A stretch of 64,000 bases of DNA from positions 32,040-96,039 of the forward strand of contig NMRB01002639.1 of NCBI GenBank assembly GCA_002633025.1. Direction: 5' to 3'. Shown here piece by piece: positions 41,880-53,260 of this stretch. The notes below the pieces were generated by a model. It ran no database searches. It was not told the origin of the DNA and saw nothing but the letters and a program-made list of their open reading frames with translations. A program made the position numbers and the translations under genes. The stretch's first letter is position 1, and the number at the start of each line of letters is the position of its first letter. Origin of the DNA: Notospermus geniculatus. Lineage: Eukaryota > Nemertea > Pilidiophora > Heteronemertea > Lineidae.

Positions 41880-42977
41880 CACTCTAAATTTTACTGGGTC
41901 ATTTTCGTGTCCCAATAGGGAACCCCGATCACGCAGACCACGCGAGAATATACGCGTGGTTTTGAACTGATAGTACACCAATGCCACCTATTATTCATGA
42001 CGATTCAAGGTGTGATTGGCCGTGCTTGGTGAACCGCATCTCTCGAACAATGGGCCTAGGTCAACGCTAGGTGTCTCGTCTGCTCTATCAGTAGTCATCA
42101 CGTGACCAATTGGCGCTCCCCATTGTGTGCTAACAAATTTAAGTTAATATTTGGGTCATTTCGGACACACTCGAACAATTTCTGAGCCAATAACAAAGTC
42201 ATAATATTGGGTAATCCTTGCTGGGCAATTTTTGTAACCCAATTACTGGCGCAAGCAAAATGGTTCAAAAACGGGGTCGAAAATAACCAAGTGTTAGGGT
42301 TGGGTCAAAATGACCTAGTATCTGCCAATGAACCAGTTCTACCTGGTGAAATAACAATTATGTGCTTATGTGCAAAAGATGCTTACTTACGAAAACAAAT
42401 ACACAAGAATATTAATAAACTTTGGTTTGAAATCTGAGACACAAATTGAAAGTTGTGGATATTTCTCTTTCAGAATTGAGAAACAGATAATTGTGTAACA
42501 TCAGATTTCTCTCTGCCATGCAAAAGATCTTGGGCCTGTTTCATAAAGCGACTTTAAGCTAATGGTACCTTTACCAAATGGAAAGTGCATTGAGTTAATG
42601 GTACAATTAGCTTAAAGTCACTTTATGAAACAGGCCCCTTGTGATGTGCATTGGTATACCCCATTCACTCTACAATTTGCTGGGATTAATATGCAATCAA
42701 CCAAATGCTGCGTTTTCAACACAGTAACTGGGCCAGGAAAATGACCCCAATATTAAGTCACATAATACCCTGTCCTATAGGACGGGGTTAAATGTTTCGG
42801 TCAGTGTAATGAGCTAGTATTTGAGTAGGGGTCATTTTCGTGACCCAATTACTGTATTGAAACCATGGATCCAATTAATTGGGTCAGCTTTACCCAGCAT
42901 TTTGTTGATATTAATTGTATTGTTGGGTCAAAATCAAGCCAATTTGGGTCAAATTTGACCCAGCAAAGTTTAGAGTG
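41880..42977. mobile_element. 1.1-kb element with CACTCTAAA termini, TA flanks
   Basis: TA at 41878-41879 and 42978-42979. Left CACTCTAAATTTTACTGGGT and the right ACCCAGCAAAGTTTAGAGTG are inverted. The phrases GGGTCATTTTCGTG and CCCAATTA recur in the subterminal regions. A palindromic MITE (42535-42645) is nested. No transposase; a fragment of this family lies right after the assembly gap. Confidence 0.75.
42535..42645. mobile_element. Nested palindromic MITE
   Basis: GGGCCTGTTTCATAAAGCGA and CTTTAAGCTAATGGTAC are followed by the inverse GTACAATTAGCTTAAAGTCA and CTTTATGAAACAGGCCCC. Related degraded copy at 12675-12783. Confidence 0.8.
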
Positions 42978-43333
42978 TATGATCATAAAATATTTTGCCA
43001 GCTCTAATGCATGTCATATTAATGTAATAAAATGTATAGGCTTAGGTAAGCCTATGTAACACATTATATAGACACCCGAGTTTAGGCAGTTGTACGTTTT
43101 TTACGGTTATGCCAATCGAGAACCCTAAAGCTGACGTTAAACATTGTTTTTACATTGCATTAGCCATTTCTTAAACTTTCGATTACCAAAAGCTTGGTGT
43201 AACTAATATAATTCAACGTCAATCCATCACACGGCATAGCAGTTAGTCACTCTAGCATTTTGCATTAGTTTTCTTGAATGTCGTGTCCCGCTAAAGCAAC
43301 ATTACATTTACATCCCAGGCTCCACCGACCCAT

Positions 43334-43367
43334 CGGACCCCTGTGAAACACGTTTCAGAGGGGTCCG
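43334..43367. repeat. Perfect hairpin next to a transposon insertion
   Basis: CGGACCCCT and AGGGGTCCG pair, with GTGAAACACGTTTCA between, itself nearly palindromic. The next element's duplicated target GATTT starts at its last base. Confidence 0.75.
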
Positions 43368-43371
43368 ATTT

Positions 43372-44095
43372 GGGGTAGTATCCATTCTATGGATCAAGTC
43401 CAAATGGACTGAGTAACTTGGACTGAGTGCCAAAATGTGAAAAATGCAAGAAACAAGCCGTTTTGTGGATAATATGAAAGGATACTGCTTAGGTACTGAT
43501 AAGGCTAGTACTCCCCCCTCATTTTTCTCCAGCAAAAAATGCGTACGAAAGCAACAGATAAGCAGGAAAAAGCGAGTTAGTGAGTTACGTTCCACTTACA
43601 TTCTGCATTTTAGAATCAACACTTCTGGATATTGGTATTTCCAGGAAATATCGTGGGGACAAGGTAGCCCCAATTCGAGTGCAGAAGGCGGTATTGCATC
43701 AGATATCTGCTGTCTGCATGCACGGCCTGTTTCACGTGTGTATAGGAGCAATCTTTGGAACGAGGTTGCAAAATTCCCTGCATCGCATTCCGTGAATCGT
43801 TACCTCGAAAGGCGTGCCACATGACGTGACGTCGTCATGTCTTGTTACTATTTATAGACTGAGTGCGGAGCGCTGTTGGGTTGATGTAACTTGAGGATTT
43901 CAGGTCGGCTTAGCGAAGAACAACATTTTATAGTTTTGTTTTTCTTAACTCTTTTCACGTTCTACATATTGGAGATAACAGTTTCTTACCAATTTATGGT
44001 GATAACATTCATTATTACTGTTTATATCTTTCTTTGGCACTCAGTCCAAGTTACTCAGTCCATTTGGACTCGGTCCATAGAATGGATACTACCCC
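43372..44095. mobile_element. 724-bp element with 5-bp target duplication
   Basis: GATTT flanks both ends (43367-43371 and 44096-44100). Termini GGGGTAGTATCCATTCTATG and its inverse extend about 70 bp, through TCCAAATGGACTGAGTAACT and TTGGACTGAGTGCCAAA, with one or two differences. No transposase in the interior. Confidence 0.8.
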
Positions 44096-44411
44096 GATTT
44101 GGAGAGCTGAGATGTTGACTTTGCGTAATCCTATTGTTTTCCTTTTCTGCCTAATTTATAACAAAATGGAAAATAGGCTGCTGCATTGCCGAAAAGTTAT
44201 GCAGTTGAATAGAGAATTCTTTGTTTTATCAAAAAACACTTTTAAATTTCCAAATCCGATGGATAATAACGGCTTTACAATGCTAAATTTGTAGCATGTT
44301 TGGGCCGTAACCATTATGCATTCCCTTTGCCTTGATACACATGATTGCTTAAACCTGTCCTACTTTTAGATGATTGGATTGGCTCACTTATAACCAGATG
44401 GGTGCAAGGTG

Positions 44412-44584
44412 CAATAGGAGCTGTCAGCGAGTTGACCAGTAGGTGTCACTACGGCCCAATTCAATGCATATAGCGGACCCAGTCATTATTGATCGAGCAG
44501 CAATCACGTAGATTTTCCTGTACATTGGTCCGCTAGGACTTTGCTGCCATCTGTTGGCAATATGCGCGGCTGACTGCTCCTATT
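44412..44584. mobile_element. Small MITE with AATAGGAGC termini
   Basis: AATAGGAGCTGTCAGCG at the left and CGGCTGACTGCTCCTATT at the right are inverted. It abuts the next element. Confidence 0.55.
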
Positions 44585-44585
44585 A

Positions 44586-44717
44586 AGGCTGATTCATACT
44601 CCGTCCGGATTTTGCGCCGACTATGATCAATTTCACTGCGTGTGCACATTCACGTCGTGGAAACCTGCGATCAGTTTCATGCGCTTGACGGTCCGCAAGC
44701 GAGTATGAATCAGCCCT
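44586..44717. mobile_element. MITE flanked by TTA, family also at 60060-60188
   Basis: TTA borders on both sides; termini AGGCTGATTCATACTCCGTC and the inverse GCGAGTATGAATCAGCCC. The inversely oriented relative at 60060-60188 shares TCCGGACGGAGTATGAACCA and CGGACCGTCAAGCGCATGAA. A 3-bp TTA duplication suggests PIF/Harbinger-type mobilisation. Confidence 0.75.
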
Positions 44718-45041
44718 TAGAGTTGTCCCCTGAACGGGACAGTTCCAGTGTTCCTACTGCCCCAGTTTAGTATAGATATAATAGGGTATTGTGCAGGTCA
44801 CCACATTGGTAATATTATGACATATGGCTCGAATGAACACCAGTATCCATTTCAGGATTGCTGACAACGGACTGTTACGTTACAATTGTAGGCCCATTAT
44901 CCTGATATGCATGCAGACCTATATGTCGTGACTTTTGTCTGTTGTTGCCAAAAGCTGTAAAAATGGAAAACCCAGCTCTCCTTGCCATATTATATACCAT
45001 CAACTTTGATGAACTTTCGATCGTGGTAACTGAAGACGTTA

Positions 45042-46085
45042 GTGAGGATTCGCAAATTCCATGAAACACGAAGTAGGCCTACGAAATAAGAAATTGGACT
45101 TAATTTCCATGACGAAGGGAGTAAGAAATAAAAGTGGAAAATAAGAAGTGTCAATTTTTGGAATTTTGTGCGAATTTTTTAATTTCTCAAATTGGGGAAA
45201 ATTTTTTTCCCATTTTGAGAAATGTTCTTAAAATCACGTCGTGATTTTCAGAAAATTTCTCAAAATGGGAAGAATTTTTCTCCCAATTTGATTTTGAGTT
45301 GTGATTTTCCGAAAATTTCTGAAGATGGGAAAAAATTTTCTCCCAATTTGAGAAATTGAAAAATCTGCCGAAAATTCCAAAAATTCCCACTTCTTATTTT
45401 CCACTTTTATTTCTTACTCCCTTGACGTAAATATATCTTAGCAGATACATGTAATTAGTACCACAAAATTCGCCGGGTGCAAGAGCGTCTTTTAGCATAT
45501 GACTTTGGACCGATAGAGTTATGGTGTACACGTATATTAAACTTTGAAATTTGTGACCCGTTCTGGTAGAACCAGGTGTAATGACATCTAATGTCCCCGA
45601 TACCAGATGTCCGCTTCTTTTGTTCAGCGGACATCTCGTGACAGAAGTTCATGTCTGTTAGTGTCCGGCCTATTGTAACTGACCCTTATTCCGTCAGAAT
45701 CTTTTGTTGGGGGACATCTCGTATCGGGGTACATGATATTCTACTACACCGGCATGTCGATCTGAGCTTGGCAGGTTGAGACCAAATGTTTGTCAGTTTC
45801 AATATTGTCTGTCTATTGTGAAATCTGAAGCCATCTCTTTCTTCCATTCTCTCCTGGTGTCATTTTCGTTCGTTGAGGCTCACCTTCTGAGCAGCATACA
45901 TGTATGCCCGGTTCTACCAGAACGGGTCACATTTTGTCTCGTTTCCACTTGAGATACGAAATGATGCACCATAACTCTCTCGACATTTGTGGTACCAACC
46001 ATTCCCAGAAATACACTACGTCATGGAAGTGAAGTTGAATTTCGTATATCGTACTTCGTGTTTCGTCACATCTGCGAAGCCTCAC
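45042..46085. mobile_element. TA-flanked element with GTGAGGATTCGCA termini
   Basis: TA at 45040-45041 and 46086-46087. GTGAGGATTCGCA at the left is matched by the inverse TGCGAAGCCTCAC at the right, and ACACGAAGTA recurs subterminally. A relative with GGGAGGCTTCGCA ends is at 49287-50533. Two structures are nested: an inverted repeat around 45110-45420 (GGAGTAAGAAATAAAAGTGG and its inverse, enclosing repeats of AAATTTCTCAAAATGGG type) and the element 45553-45930. Confidence 0.75.
45553..45930. mobile_element. 378-bp element with GTGACCCGTTCTGG termini
   Basis: GTGACCCGTTCTGGTAGAAC and its inverse GTTCTACCAGAACGGGTCAC are exact. ATTT on both sides may be a 4-bp duplication. GGACATCTCG and CGAGATGTCC-like repeats lie inside. 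Confidence 0.75.
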
Positions 46086-46182
46086 TAATTTCGGGGACAT
46101 TTGTAGCGGATTGTTTCAGAGGTTCTATGTTCATCGGACTGGCAGAGACATTTACGGTGATTTAATGAGAAACCCCTGTGTT

Positions 46183-46398
46183 TTATTGGATCGTCACTGG
46201 TATTAGCCCAGATGAGTTGAATACTATGTTTGTTGAGATCAAGTGAGCCCCGATCCCTGCTGCATCGTCACCAAATTCTTGTGTGGCTTCTTCGTCTGCA
46301 CAAATTTCAACGTGATCCTGTCGGCTCGAGCCGTCATGAATGAAATGTGCAGTCACAGTTCCAGGCATTGTACTCTCTGCACCGCACTGTTCCAACAA
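46183..46398 (-). other. Unrecognised 71-codon reading frame inside the 2.1-kb TA element
   Basis: The composition is protein-like (CADEEATQEFGDDAAG, FNSSGLIPVTIQ) and acidic. I do not recognise it. It may be a remnant of the element's own gene or of a captured exon. Confidence 0.3.
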
Positions 46399-47126
46399 TA
46401 GCCGGAATGCTCTGGAATGTTCCGGTGTAACGTAATTCAGTGCCCCCCATAACTCAGTGCCCTACCCTATTGTGTTTGACGGAATAAGCCGCACGAGTAG
46501 AGAAACCAATATTCAGGATACAATAGAACCTTTTGTAACCCGGGCACTGGTTTACGGGTACATTCATTTACACTACACCGGCACAGTGCTGGCTTTGGTC
46601 ATCCAACCAAGATAGCTTTTTATAGATTGAACACCCAAGCCTAAACTACCAGTTCGGTTGGCCTGAGAAGGCGAGTGAATTCATACAATAGGCCTAGTGA
46701 TTCTAGGCCGAACTAACATCTGTAATTGAGATGTGGTAATGAGGGTTATGTCATACCTTGTGGTTATGTTTATTCGTGCAATAGACCTGTGATCTATACC
46801 CTGGCACAGTAGGAACATTGAACTGTCCCGTTCAGGGGACAACTCTATTAGGTTAGGGGCCCAGATCAACCAGGCGATGTAAGATTATGTAAAATGAGTC
46901 AATGTGTGAAGGTGTATTTTTGCAATAAATTTCCTAAGGTCCTGTTTATCTAATGAATACGACTATTGCATTCGTGCTTCTACTGATGCATTTGTTGATG
47001 GGCCTATGAAGGAAAACTAACAAATATTTATTTCAAATATTTCGTGGTATCTAACACGAAATGTACGAATAAATGAGGTAGAAGACGCTTCTCCTAAATG
47101 ATGACAATGGAGCAAATTATACTTAA

Positions 47127-47329
47127 AGGAGCACGGTATTGGATCTCAAATGCGTTATTTGACTACCGACGTAGAGGGAGCCACCTAGCGGTAGTAACAC
47201 GAACTACAAAATGCATTACAAAATGTACGGAGGAAATCGGGTCAACTCGCCAATACGTCGTTGGTCCCTGGGTTGGAGAGTGGCACAGTGGCGCCGGCTG
47301 TCGAGAAAAAGTGGCAATACCGTGCTCCT
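47127..47329. mobile_element. 203-bp MITE flanked by TTAA
   Basis: TTAA at 47123-47126 and 47330-47333. AGGAGCACGGTATTG and the inverse CAATACCGTGCTCCT are exact. It shares the AGGAGC terminus and TTAA target with 701-979. Its right TTAA overlaps the TA target of the next element. Confidence 0.85.
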
Positions 47330-47332
47330 TTA

Positions 47333-48211
47333 ATGTCCCACTTTCACTTACGCTACGAATGTCCCGAAGTGCCGCGAATCTGAAATTTTCGAAATTCGTG
47401 CCTAATCCGTTTGAAAAAAAATATGCCGAATGTCAATAATGGGTTGAGAAGCAAGTACGAATTCAAAGAATCATGTAGTAAGAAATTTGTACGAATAAGG
47501 TACGACTCACTTACGAGTATTCGTGGCCGATTCGTACTATACACATTCGGGACATTCGTGCCTATTTCGGGATGTTTTCGGCGTGTGTTCACGAATTTGA
47601 GGGAGACACGAATGACCAAGAATAGCCCAGAATGCAAACGACTCGAAGCTCTTTACGGACGATAAGAAAGGGTTACGAAGTGTTTACTATACATACGACA
47701 TGTACGACATGTGCTTGTTATGTATTACACATGTCATATTTATTAAAACCCTTTCCTTTCAGCTAAAGCAGTTTCTCCTTAATTACATCCACTCTCTTAA
47801 TTAGGTCCAGCAACAACCCGTGGTGCTTGGACACTTTTTCTTTCCTTAATTGCCTACTCATCCTGTCTACACAGGTGTCAGTTCTACATTCGGGTTTCAG
47901 CTCAGTCTTTTCTAGAGTTTCAGATTGTAAAGTTCCACTTGAAAAAGACCCCGGTTGGGGTCGAAAATTCGTGAATTCTGGAGATTGACTTCTTATTATC
48001 ATACGACATGTACGAATTTGAAATCCGTGAACCCTCGAACGAAAGTTTTGGCAAACAAAAACTTTCGTGGCGGCTGGACAAACTCATGTTTAGGAATCAA
48101 CTAAGGCCAAGTATAATTGATGAACTGCAGGAATGTTTGATAATTGTCTACGAACTAGACAAATTTCAGATTCGGGGCGAGTGGGGATATTCGTAAGTGA
48201 AAGCGGGGCAT
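47333..48211. mobile_element. 879-bp TA-flanked element
   Basis: TA at 47331-47332 and 48212-48213. ATGTCCCACTTTCACTTACG and the right-hand inverse CGTAAGTGAAAGCGGGGCAT, extended by GAATCTGAAATTT / AAATTTCAGATTC. The Penelope-like tail at 47745-47990 is nested. Confidence 0.75.
47745..47990 (+). mobile_element. Penelope-like or LTR-like tail, second copy
   Basis: Shares GGTTTCAGCTCAGTCTTTTC, TTGTAAAGTTCCA and the hairpin GACCCCGGTTGGGGTC with 26200-26565. GAAAAT follows the hairpin in both copies. The flanking sequences differ, so these are independent insertions. Confidence 0.5.
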
Positions 48212-49501
48212 TACATTAATTTACCGATATCTCTGTAGATGTGTCCAGTTTGCGTATGCTGCATACGCAATGCCTAATCCGCCCGTCATAAATTCCTTCT
48301 GCTTTACGCTCAATGTTGGGAGGATGAGTTTGCACAGATGAAGCCATGTTCTTTCATCTCCTTTTCTCCAAGACATCCACGACGCATATGAAAAAGTTTC
48401 CAACCCCATACCACATTCAGATTTCCCGTGGCGGGACTGTGAAAGAATATTGCATCCATCTCGTAAACACTAAGTCGTGGGGAGGTGGAGGTATTGCAGG
48501 AAGAGTACTTATTGCCTTGCGGCAAGCCTAACAATTCCGTATTTGTGTCCCCGCTAATTTCTTTTCTGATGATGCTCCCTGTACTGGCATACTGGCATAT
48601 CAGTTGACGAGAGAATGGAAGAAACATTAGTTGGCTCGCTACCTGCAGGTTTTCGCTTCCTACGCTGCCTGTCGCCCTTCTGACCTACATGTAAAGATTC
48701 CAACCTGACGGTTTTGTGTGCTCAGGGCGTGTTTATTGGTTCCATGGGTTGAGGATCTGTGCCACCTCAGAAATACATCTAAGCAGTCATTATTGTTGCT
48801 GCACGCAACTGTGTGGGCGCAGATAGAGTGCTCCTTGTAGACACTACACGTGCAAGTGAATTTGCCGGTGGCCATCACGTGACAGTATCAAATGTGTCAG
48901 CGATAGAAACATCATTGATTACTCCGTCCATGAGACAGGGAGCTTGTGCACAGGCACTCTCTCCCCGCCTGATGATACCCGCAGCGCGAGCCCAGATCTC
49001 CCGTAGTGCATATTCGCTGACTTTGATATTTGCATTTTGGTAGGGGACTTGGACATACCCAGCGTCACTCAGGCCTTTATCTATCCTGGTAGCGGTCAGG
49101 TGAGAGCTGCTGTGGAGTTGGTTCAACGTGATCGAGTTTATACTTCTAAAAAAGGACTGGCGTTGAGCGGAGGTCATGACAAAGTAATTCTCACACGTTA
49201 ATGCCTTCTTAAAGGCAGATCGAACGAAAAATTTGCCACTGACATAAGCAAATGCCTTCTTCTCGTTTTCCTCTGCTCAGTTAATAGGGAGGCTTCGCAT
49301 ACTTACGAACTACGAAAACCGAACACGAAAATCAAATTCGTGTTCGTATCACGGTATTTCGTACTTTGCCAAATTTCGAGTTTCGCATAAAATACGAAAT
49401 ACGAAATACGAATGCCCGTGACATGCGCAGTAGCTTTCGTAGAGGGCACTACTAACATTGGCGACCGCAGTTGAAGTGGAGCATAATATGCTGTGAACTA
49501 A

Positions 49502-49632
49502 AGCCCGCTGTACGCGATCAAATTTTTCATCCTACTTTCTGCGGGTTTATACAGTAAAGCCAAAGTAGGCCCGGAATCTGAATTTCTCAAAAAAAATGGA
49601 TGAAAAATTTGATCGTGTACAGCAGGCGTTAC
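49502..49632. mobile_element. 131-bp MITE
   Basis: GCCCGCTGTACGCGATCAAA and TTTTTCATCC are matched by the inverse GGATGAAAAA and TTTGATCGTGTACAGCAGGC. Confidence 0.75.
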
Positions 49633-49760
49633 ACACACTTCAGGATGTACCCGCATTTCTTATTTATGGGTATTCTGAATGTGTGCTGCCATCTGCAAAA
49701 TGATAATGCCATCTCTCCCAGCAGATAGCAGTGGGCATTATGTACAGTGTATTACTTTAA

Positions 49761-50170
49761 AGGCTGTTCACGTGAACCCGAACAAAAAGCCCCCGTACAG
49801 TGGGCAAGAGAATTGCAAACGCCCAGCAAACACCTCAAACGAAGGCTCATAACATGATGGACCCTCATTTGTCTGCGAGCTGTGAGGTGTCAACATCCTC
49901 TGGTGAGCACCAAGTGAACACTTTTTTGAAAGGAGAAAAAATTGGACCCAGCTGGGAATCGAACCCACGCTCTGTTATCTTTGTTTCGCCGTGTCTCCCA
50001 TTCAGGCACCGAACTTGTTGGTTGGCTGCCCATTATGTTTTCTAAGTCGAAGGCGTACGCCTATGACGAACACAAAGCATGGCTGTGTCAGCTGGCTCGT
50101 TGGCTGAGTGGATAGAGTGTGGATTGCAAATCAGAAGGTCGGCGGTTCGAATCCCGTCCAGGGCTGTATT
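49761..50170 (+). mobile_element. Truncated copy of the 14014-16295 TTAA element with both tRNA-like parts
   Basis: It follows TTAA (49757-49760) and begins AGGCTGTTCACGTGAACCCG, then AAAAAGCCCCCGTACAG and AAGAGAATTGCAAACGCCC. The tRNA-like sequences are at about 49950-50010 (- strand, GGGAATCGAACCCA on the top strand) and 50094-50166 (+ strand, GGTTCGAATCCCG), now only about 90 bp apart because the middle is missing. The right inverted end is absent. Confidence 0.7.
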
Positions 50171-50975
50171 TTTTTTCTATGACATGGGCTTACACTGCGC
50201 AAAATTGAAGTTGTGAGAGATATGGTTCGGACTTCGCCTCTTCGACGCAAAACCGCCGAAGAATTCACAAAATCCTCGTGAGGAATTATACCAAGAGCGA
50301 AAAACGAAATCTGTTCACACATAAATTGATGACGTCATCTACAAATCGTAGGTGGCAGTGCGCTTTTCGTCTCACCCGCTAGAACTGACCAATTTCCCAA
50401 ATAGGACTAACCATTGCATTTTCGAAGTGACGAATTGCGAACTTTCCCCGACGAACTTGAGAAGACAAAAATTGATGACATATCACGCAATTCGTGCTCG
50501 TTTTTCGTAGTTCGTGAGGATGCGAAACCTCCCTAATAAGAACCGCTACCTCACGAATAAAAACAGACAAATTCCGTTCTTAAAATTGCATCCATGATTT
50601 CAGCACGAAATTTGCTGCCTCTGAATCATTGGTGTAGAATTTGGAAGGGGGGTTTCCCAAGCCGGCAGCTTCCCGGACGCCAGCTAGATTTTCTTTCACA
50701 ACTGTACTGTTCAGACGGATGTAGTCAAGGAACACCCCTCAGGTTCCCTAGCAAGCCACGTTCGGCTAAGTTCAGCCAACTTGGCATCAAATGCTTCTGG
50801 GTTTTTGCATTCTAGAAGCCCTTCATCCTTGTCAAAAACCTCTGCCAAGGAAGACAGCCTGTCGTTTGACAGCCCAAAACGCCTGATGGCATCCCCGACG
50901 TTCTGCTGGAAATGCCTAAGCATTTCAAGGCGGTTGTCTGTGAGAAGTTGTCCTTGACTCGCAGGGCATAAATTC

Positions 50976-52311
50976 ATCGACGGCCATTGCCGTCGATGCC
51001 CTACCCTTGACCGTGCTGCCCTTAAAAAATCCAAAATCAATGCGGCCAAATTGGCTGTGCCCCTCCAGTTTGGATGGCTGCCCTGCCCTGCCCTTTTTAG
51101 CTATCAAACATGTCAAACCCCAACTCAGAGGAAAACTCACATAACAGAGTTCATTTGCAGTCCAAAACACGCCGCCGGCACCTTTTATCCCGCTACTATA
51201 TTGCCTGCTAACCACCGACTACGCGCATGCATCGTACCACAAAACACTAACAGCATACAATGATCCACAGGCAAGACATTGGATTGGTCGAATGCACTGA
51301 ACAAAATTTATTCATCGACCAGCCTCGATGCCAGGGTTATATTCCCTGACCACCGACGAGGTTGTTTATTCAGTGACCTTGTCGCCTGCTATAAACGCCG
51401 ATCAGGAAGCGCCGGGAGACTGAGCGGAGGTCGCAACTTGCGGCCTCCGCAGCCAAATGCATGAAGAATGACACGATATTCAAGTAAGTTTAAATACATA
51501 ATTAAGAATTTATAGAGTCTTACAGGCCGGTCCTTCCATCCGAATCGTTTGACAGAAGGCGGTATTGCCGGGAAAAAAATCGGTCGTCTGCCGTGGTTGT
51601 TCACGCCATGAACGATCAGTGTCACCATGTTTTAGTACGGCAGTTGATAGAACTAAGAAACATGACACGTGCTTTCTGTTTTGGCGCCAAGCCAATGTAA
51701 TGAATGCAGGCTGGCGGCTAGTCAGGAATCGCATGTGTTAAAGGAGAGCAGTGGAATGAATGGAATTCTTGAAGTAAAGAGTAGGCCTAACTTTGTGGTG
51801 TAAATTATTATTATTTAAAATGTAGTTCTTTTTTCAGATACCGGTATGGAATGTAGGCCTAATAAATCCAAAGGTGGATGTCTTGTTCACAAATCACCAT
51901 CTGCATTCTTAAAGGCAGCCTGCTATCAACATACATGCACCCTCCAGCCTACGATTCAGGTTTGTGTTCCAACACAAGTTGAAAAAGTTTGATCCAAGCT
52001 GTCAAAAAATTGGAGTCGGCCCGTAGTGGCCCGTATAAATTGACCAGGAATGGAATGTAACGTATTTTGTGAGTCTGTACCGAACTTTCTCAACTTGAGT
52101 TCGGACAAAAACCCGTATCGTCGGATATAGCTTTCGTGCATGTATGTCTTTAATCAGTTAGTCATGTCAATTAGTGTACGGGCGCGGGTGTAACGGTATA
52201 GAATGTCCCTTCACTGATACAGCTGCAACATGGCCCACATGACAGACGGTTCGCGTTGGGTACCTGATCTCTAGCAGTGTGATTTATCCAGAGGTTTATA
52301 TTTTTGCAGAG
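50976..52311. other. Non-coding stretch
   Basis: No gene or clear repeat recognised. Confidence 0.35.
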
Positions 52312-53150
52312 GACCAGCAGGTGGTCAAACACCAGGACCATCATCGGAAGGTGATCTGCCGCCCGTTGCTGAGCCAATCATGGACCATGCGGGGAAGACT
52401 GGCACAACCGCCGAGGCTGAGATTGCGCTGACAGATGAAAGCAGCACTCGTACAGATGGTGGGCCACCTAAGAGACCACAAAGCCCAAGCCGAGAGTGTG
52501 CAAGATGGCACCGCTCAAGTCATGAGGACATGATGATTGGCTTGAATTTGATGAGGAGGGTGGAATGATAACGATTGTTTGGTGTAAACCACGTCGGGAA
52601 AAAATTTGTGGGAATAACCCTACAAAGGTCGTTCACGCTGGTCAGATGCAAGTTAATGCAAATCTAGATGCATACATTCGTGGAACTAAAAATGTAAAGA
52701 AAGATACTGTGGATAGCCACGCGCGATCCAACAGCCACAAAGAGGCAGCAAATGCCCTCAAACCTGTCCAAGAATCGCAGTTGGCTCAGCAATTTCAGAA
52801 AATTGATAACAACACAAAAGACAGACTATGTAAGTTGTTCAACATTGCTTACACTACAACCAAATGTGGAAAGCCGTTCAACTTTTTAAAGGATTTCGTC
52901 GAGACCGAAGAAAAAATGGAGTTTCACTTGGAGACACATACAGGAACAGCATGGCGGAGGAGATTGCCGAGTCCATGGTCGATGAACTTGAGAGGTCGCA
53001 GGACCCCCGTGCTCCATTCTACTGCAGCATTATGTTTGACGGCAGCTTAGGTAAGGGCCTTAATGTTCGCGAGATAATTAGTTTGAAGAGTATTGAAGAT
53101 GATGGACTCCCAAAGACACATGCTGAGGTAAGATTTCTGGTGCCAGTGTA
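52312..53150 (+). pseudogene. hAT-like (ZNF862/KIAA1586-type) N-terminal fragment
   Basis: After an acceptor (ATTTTTGCAG ending 52311), a Pro/Ser-rich leader runs into VWCKPRREKI, YIRGTKNVKKDTVDSHARSN and SHKEAANAL, matching a C2H2-like TTF/BED-type finger (Cys...His...His) in which the first Cys pair is degenerate. The core then reads LCKLFNIAYTTTKCGKPFNF. At the A-run near 52910 the frame changes; the other frame continues MAEEIAESMVDELERSQDP and FYCSIMFDGSL, with GTAAGG at 53051 as a possible donor. This is the start of a hAT-derived protein; the catalytic and dimerisation parts are absent. The C-terminal hAT pseudogene 0.8 kb away is on the opposite strand, so they are not one gene. Confidence 0.55.
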
Positions 53151-53260
53151 GCAGTAAAGAGTATCTCCCTGTAAAAAGTGTCCACTTCTATTGTTGAATG
53201 ACGGAATAAGCGGCATGGCTATAGAAACCAATCGCCAGAGATTAGAATGTAACAATAGCA
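53150..53260 (+). repeat. Short interspersed repeat, copy at 63765-63880
   Basis: CCCTGTAAAAAGTGTCCACT, TCTATTGTTG, ATGACGGAATAAGCGGCATG and CCAGAGATTAGAATGTAACA are shared with 63765-63880 in the same orientation; TTTGACGGAATAAGCCGCAC near 46478 is a distant third copy. Confidence 0.75.

Larger units (their letters stand above)
44720..46845. mobile_element. TA-flanked element of 2.1 kb with nested elements
   Basis: TA at 44718-44719 and 46846-46847. Left GAGTTGTCCCCTGAACGGGA and the right-hand inverse TCCCGTTCAGGGGACAACTC are almost identical over about 48 bp. Without the nested element 45042-46085 it would be about 1.08 kb. A 71-codon - strand frame at 46183-46398 (ending VFNSSGLIPVTIQ) is protein-like but unrecognised. 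Confidence 0.75.
49287..50533. mobile_element. TA-flanked element with GGGAGGCTTCGCA termini, inserted in the SWIM gene
   Basis: TA at 49285-49286 and 50534-50535 (the longer TAATA is shared on both sides). GGGAGGCTTCGCATACTTAC and TACGAAAACCGAACACGAA pair with TTCGTGCTCGTTTTTCGTAG and GAGGATGCGAAACCTCCC. Related to 45042-46085. Nested: a MITE at 49502-49632 and a truncated TTAA element at 49761-50170. Confidence 0.75.
48221..50975 (-). pseudogene. SWIM zinc-finger, MULE-transposase-related gene, disrupted
   Basis: Reading on the - strand: 50975-50711 gives QLLTDNRLEMLRHFQQNV and FDAKLAELSRTWL; then about 50705-50560 gives FLDYIRLNS and AANFVLKSWMQF. After the inserted element (49287-50533) the frame resumes with EENEKKAFAYVSGKFFVRSA, then 49177-48875 and, one frame over, FTCTCSVYKEHSICAH, which is the CxCx(n)CxH of a SWIM zinc finger (48790-48850). 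SWIM fingers follow the catalytic domain in Mutator transposases and in their host derivatives. The final segment, 48627-48221, is Arg/Lys-rich at first, then unrecognised. At least two frameshifts, an in-frame TGA, and the insertion make this a pseudogene. The catalytic DDE portion was not found upstream of 51000. Confidence 0.55.
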
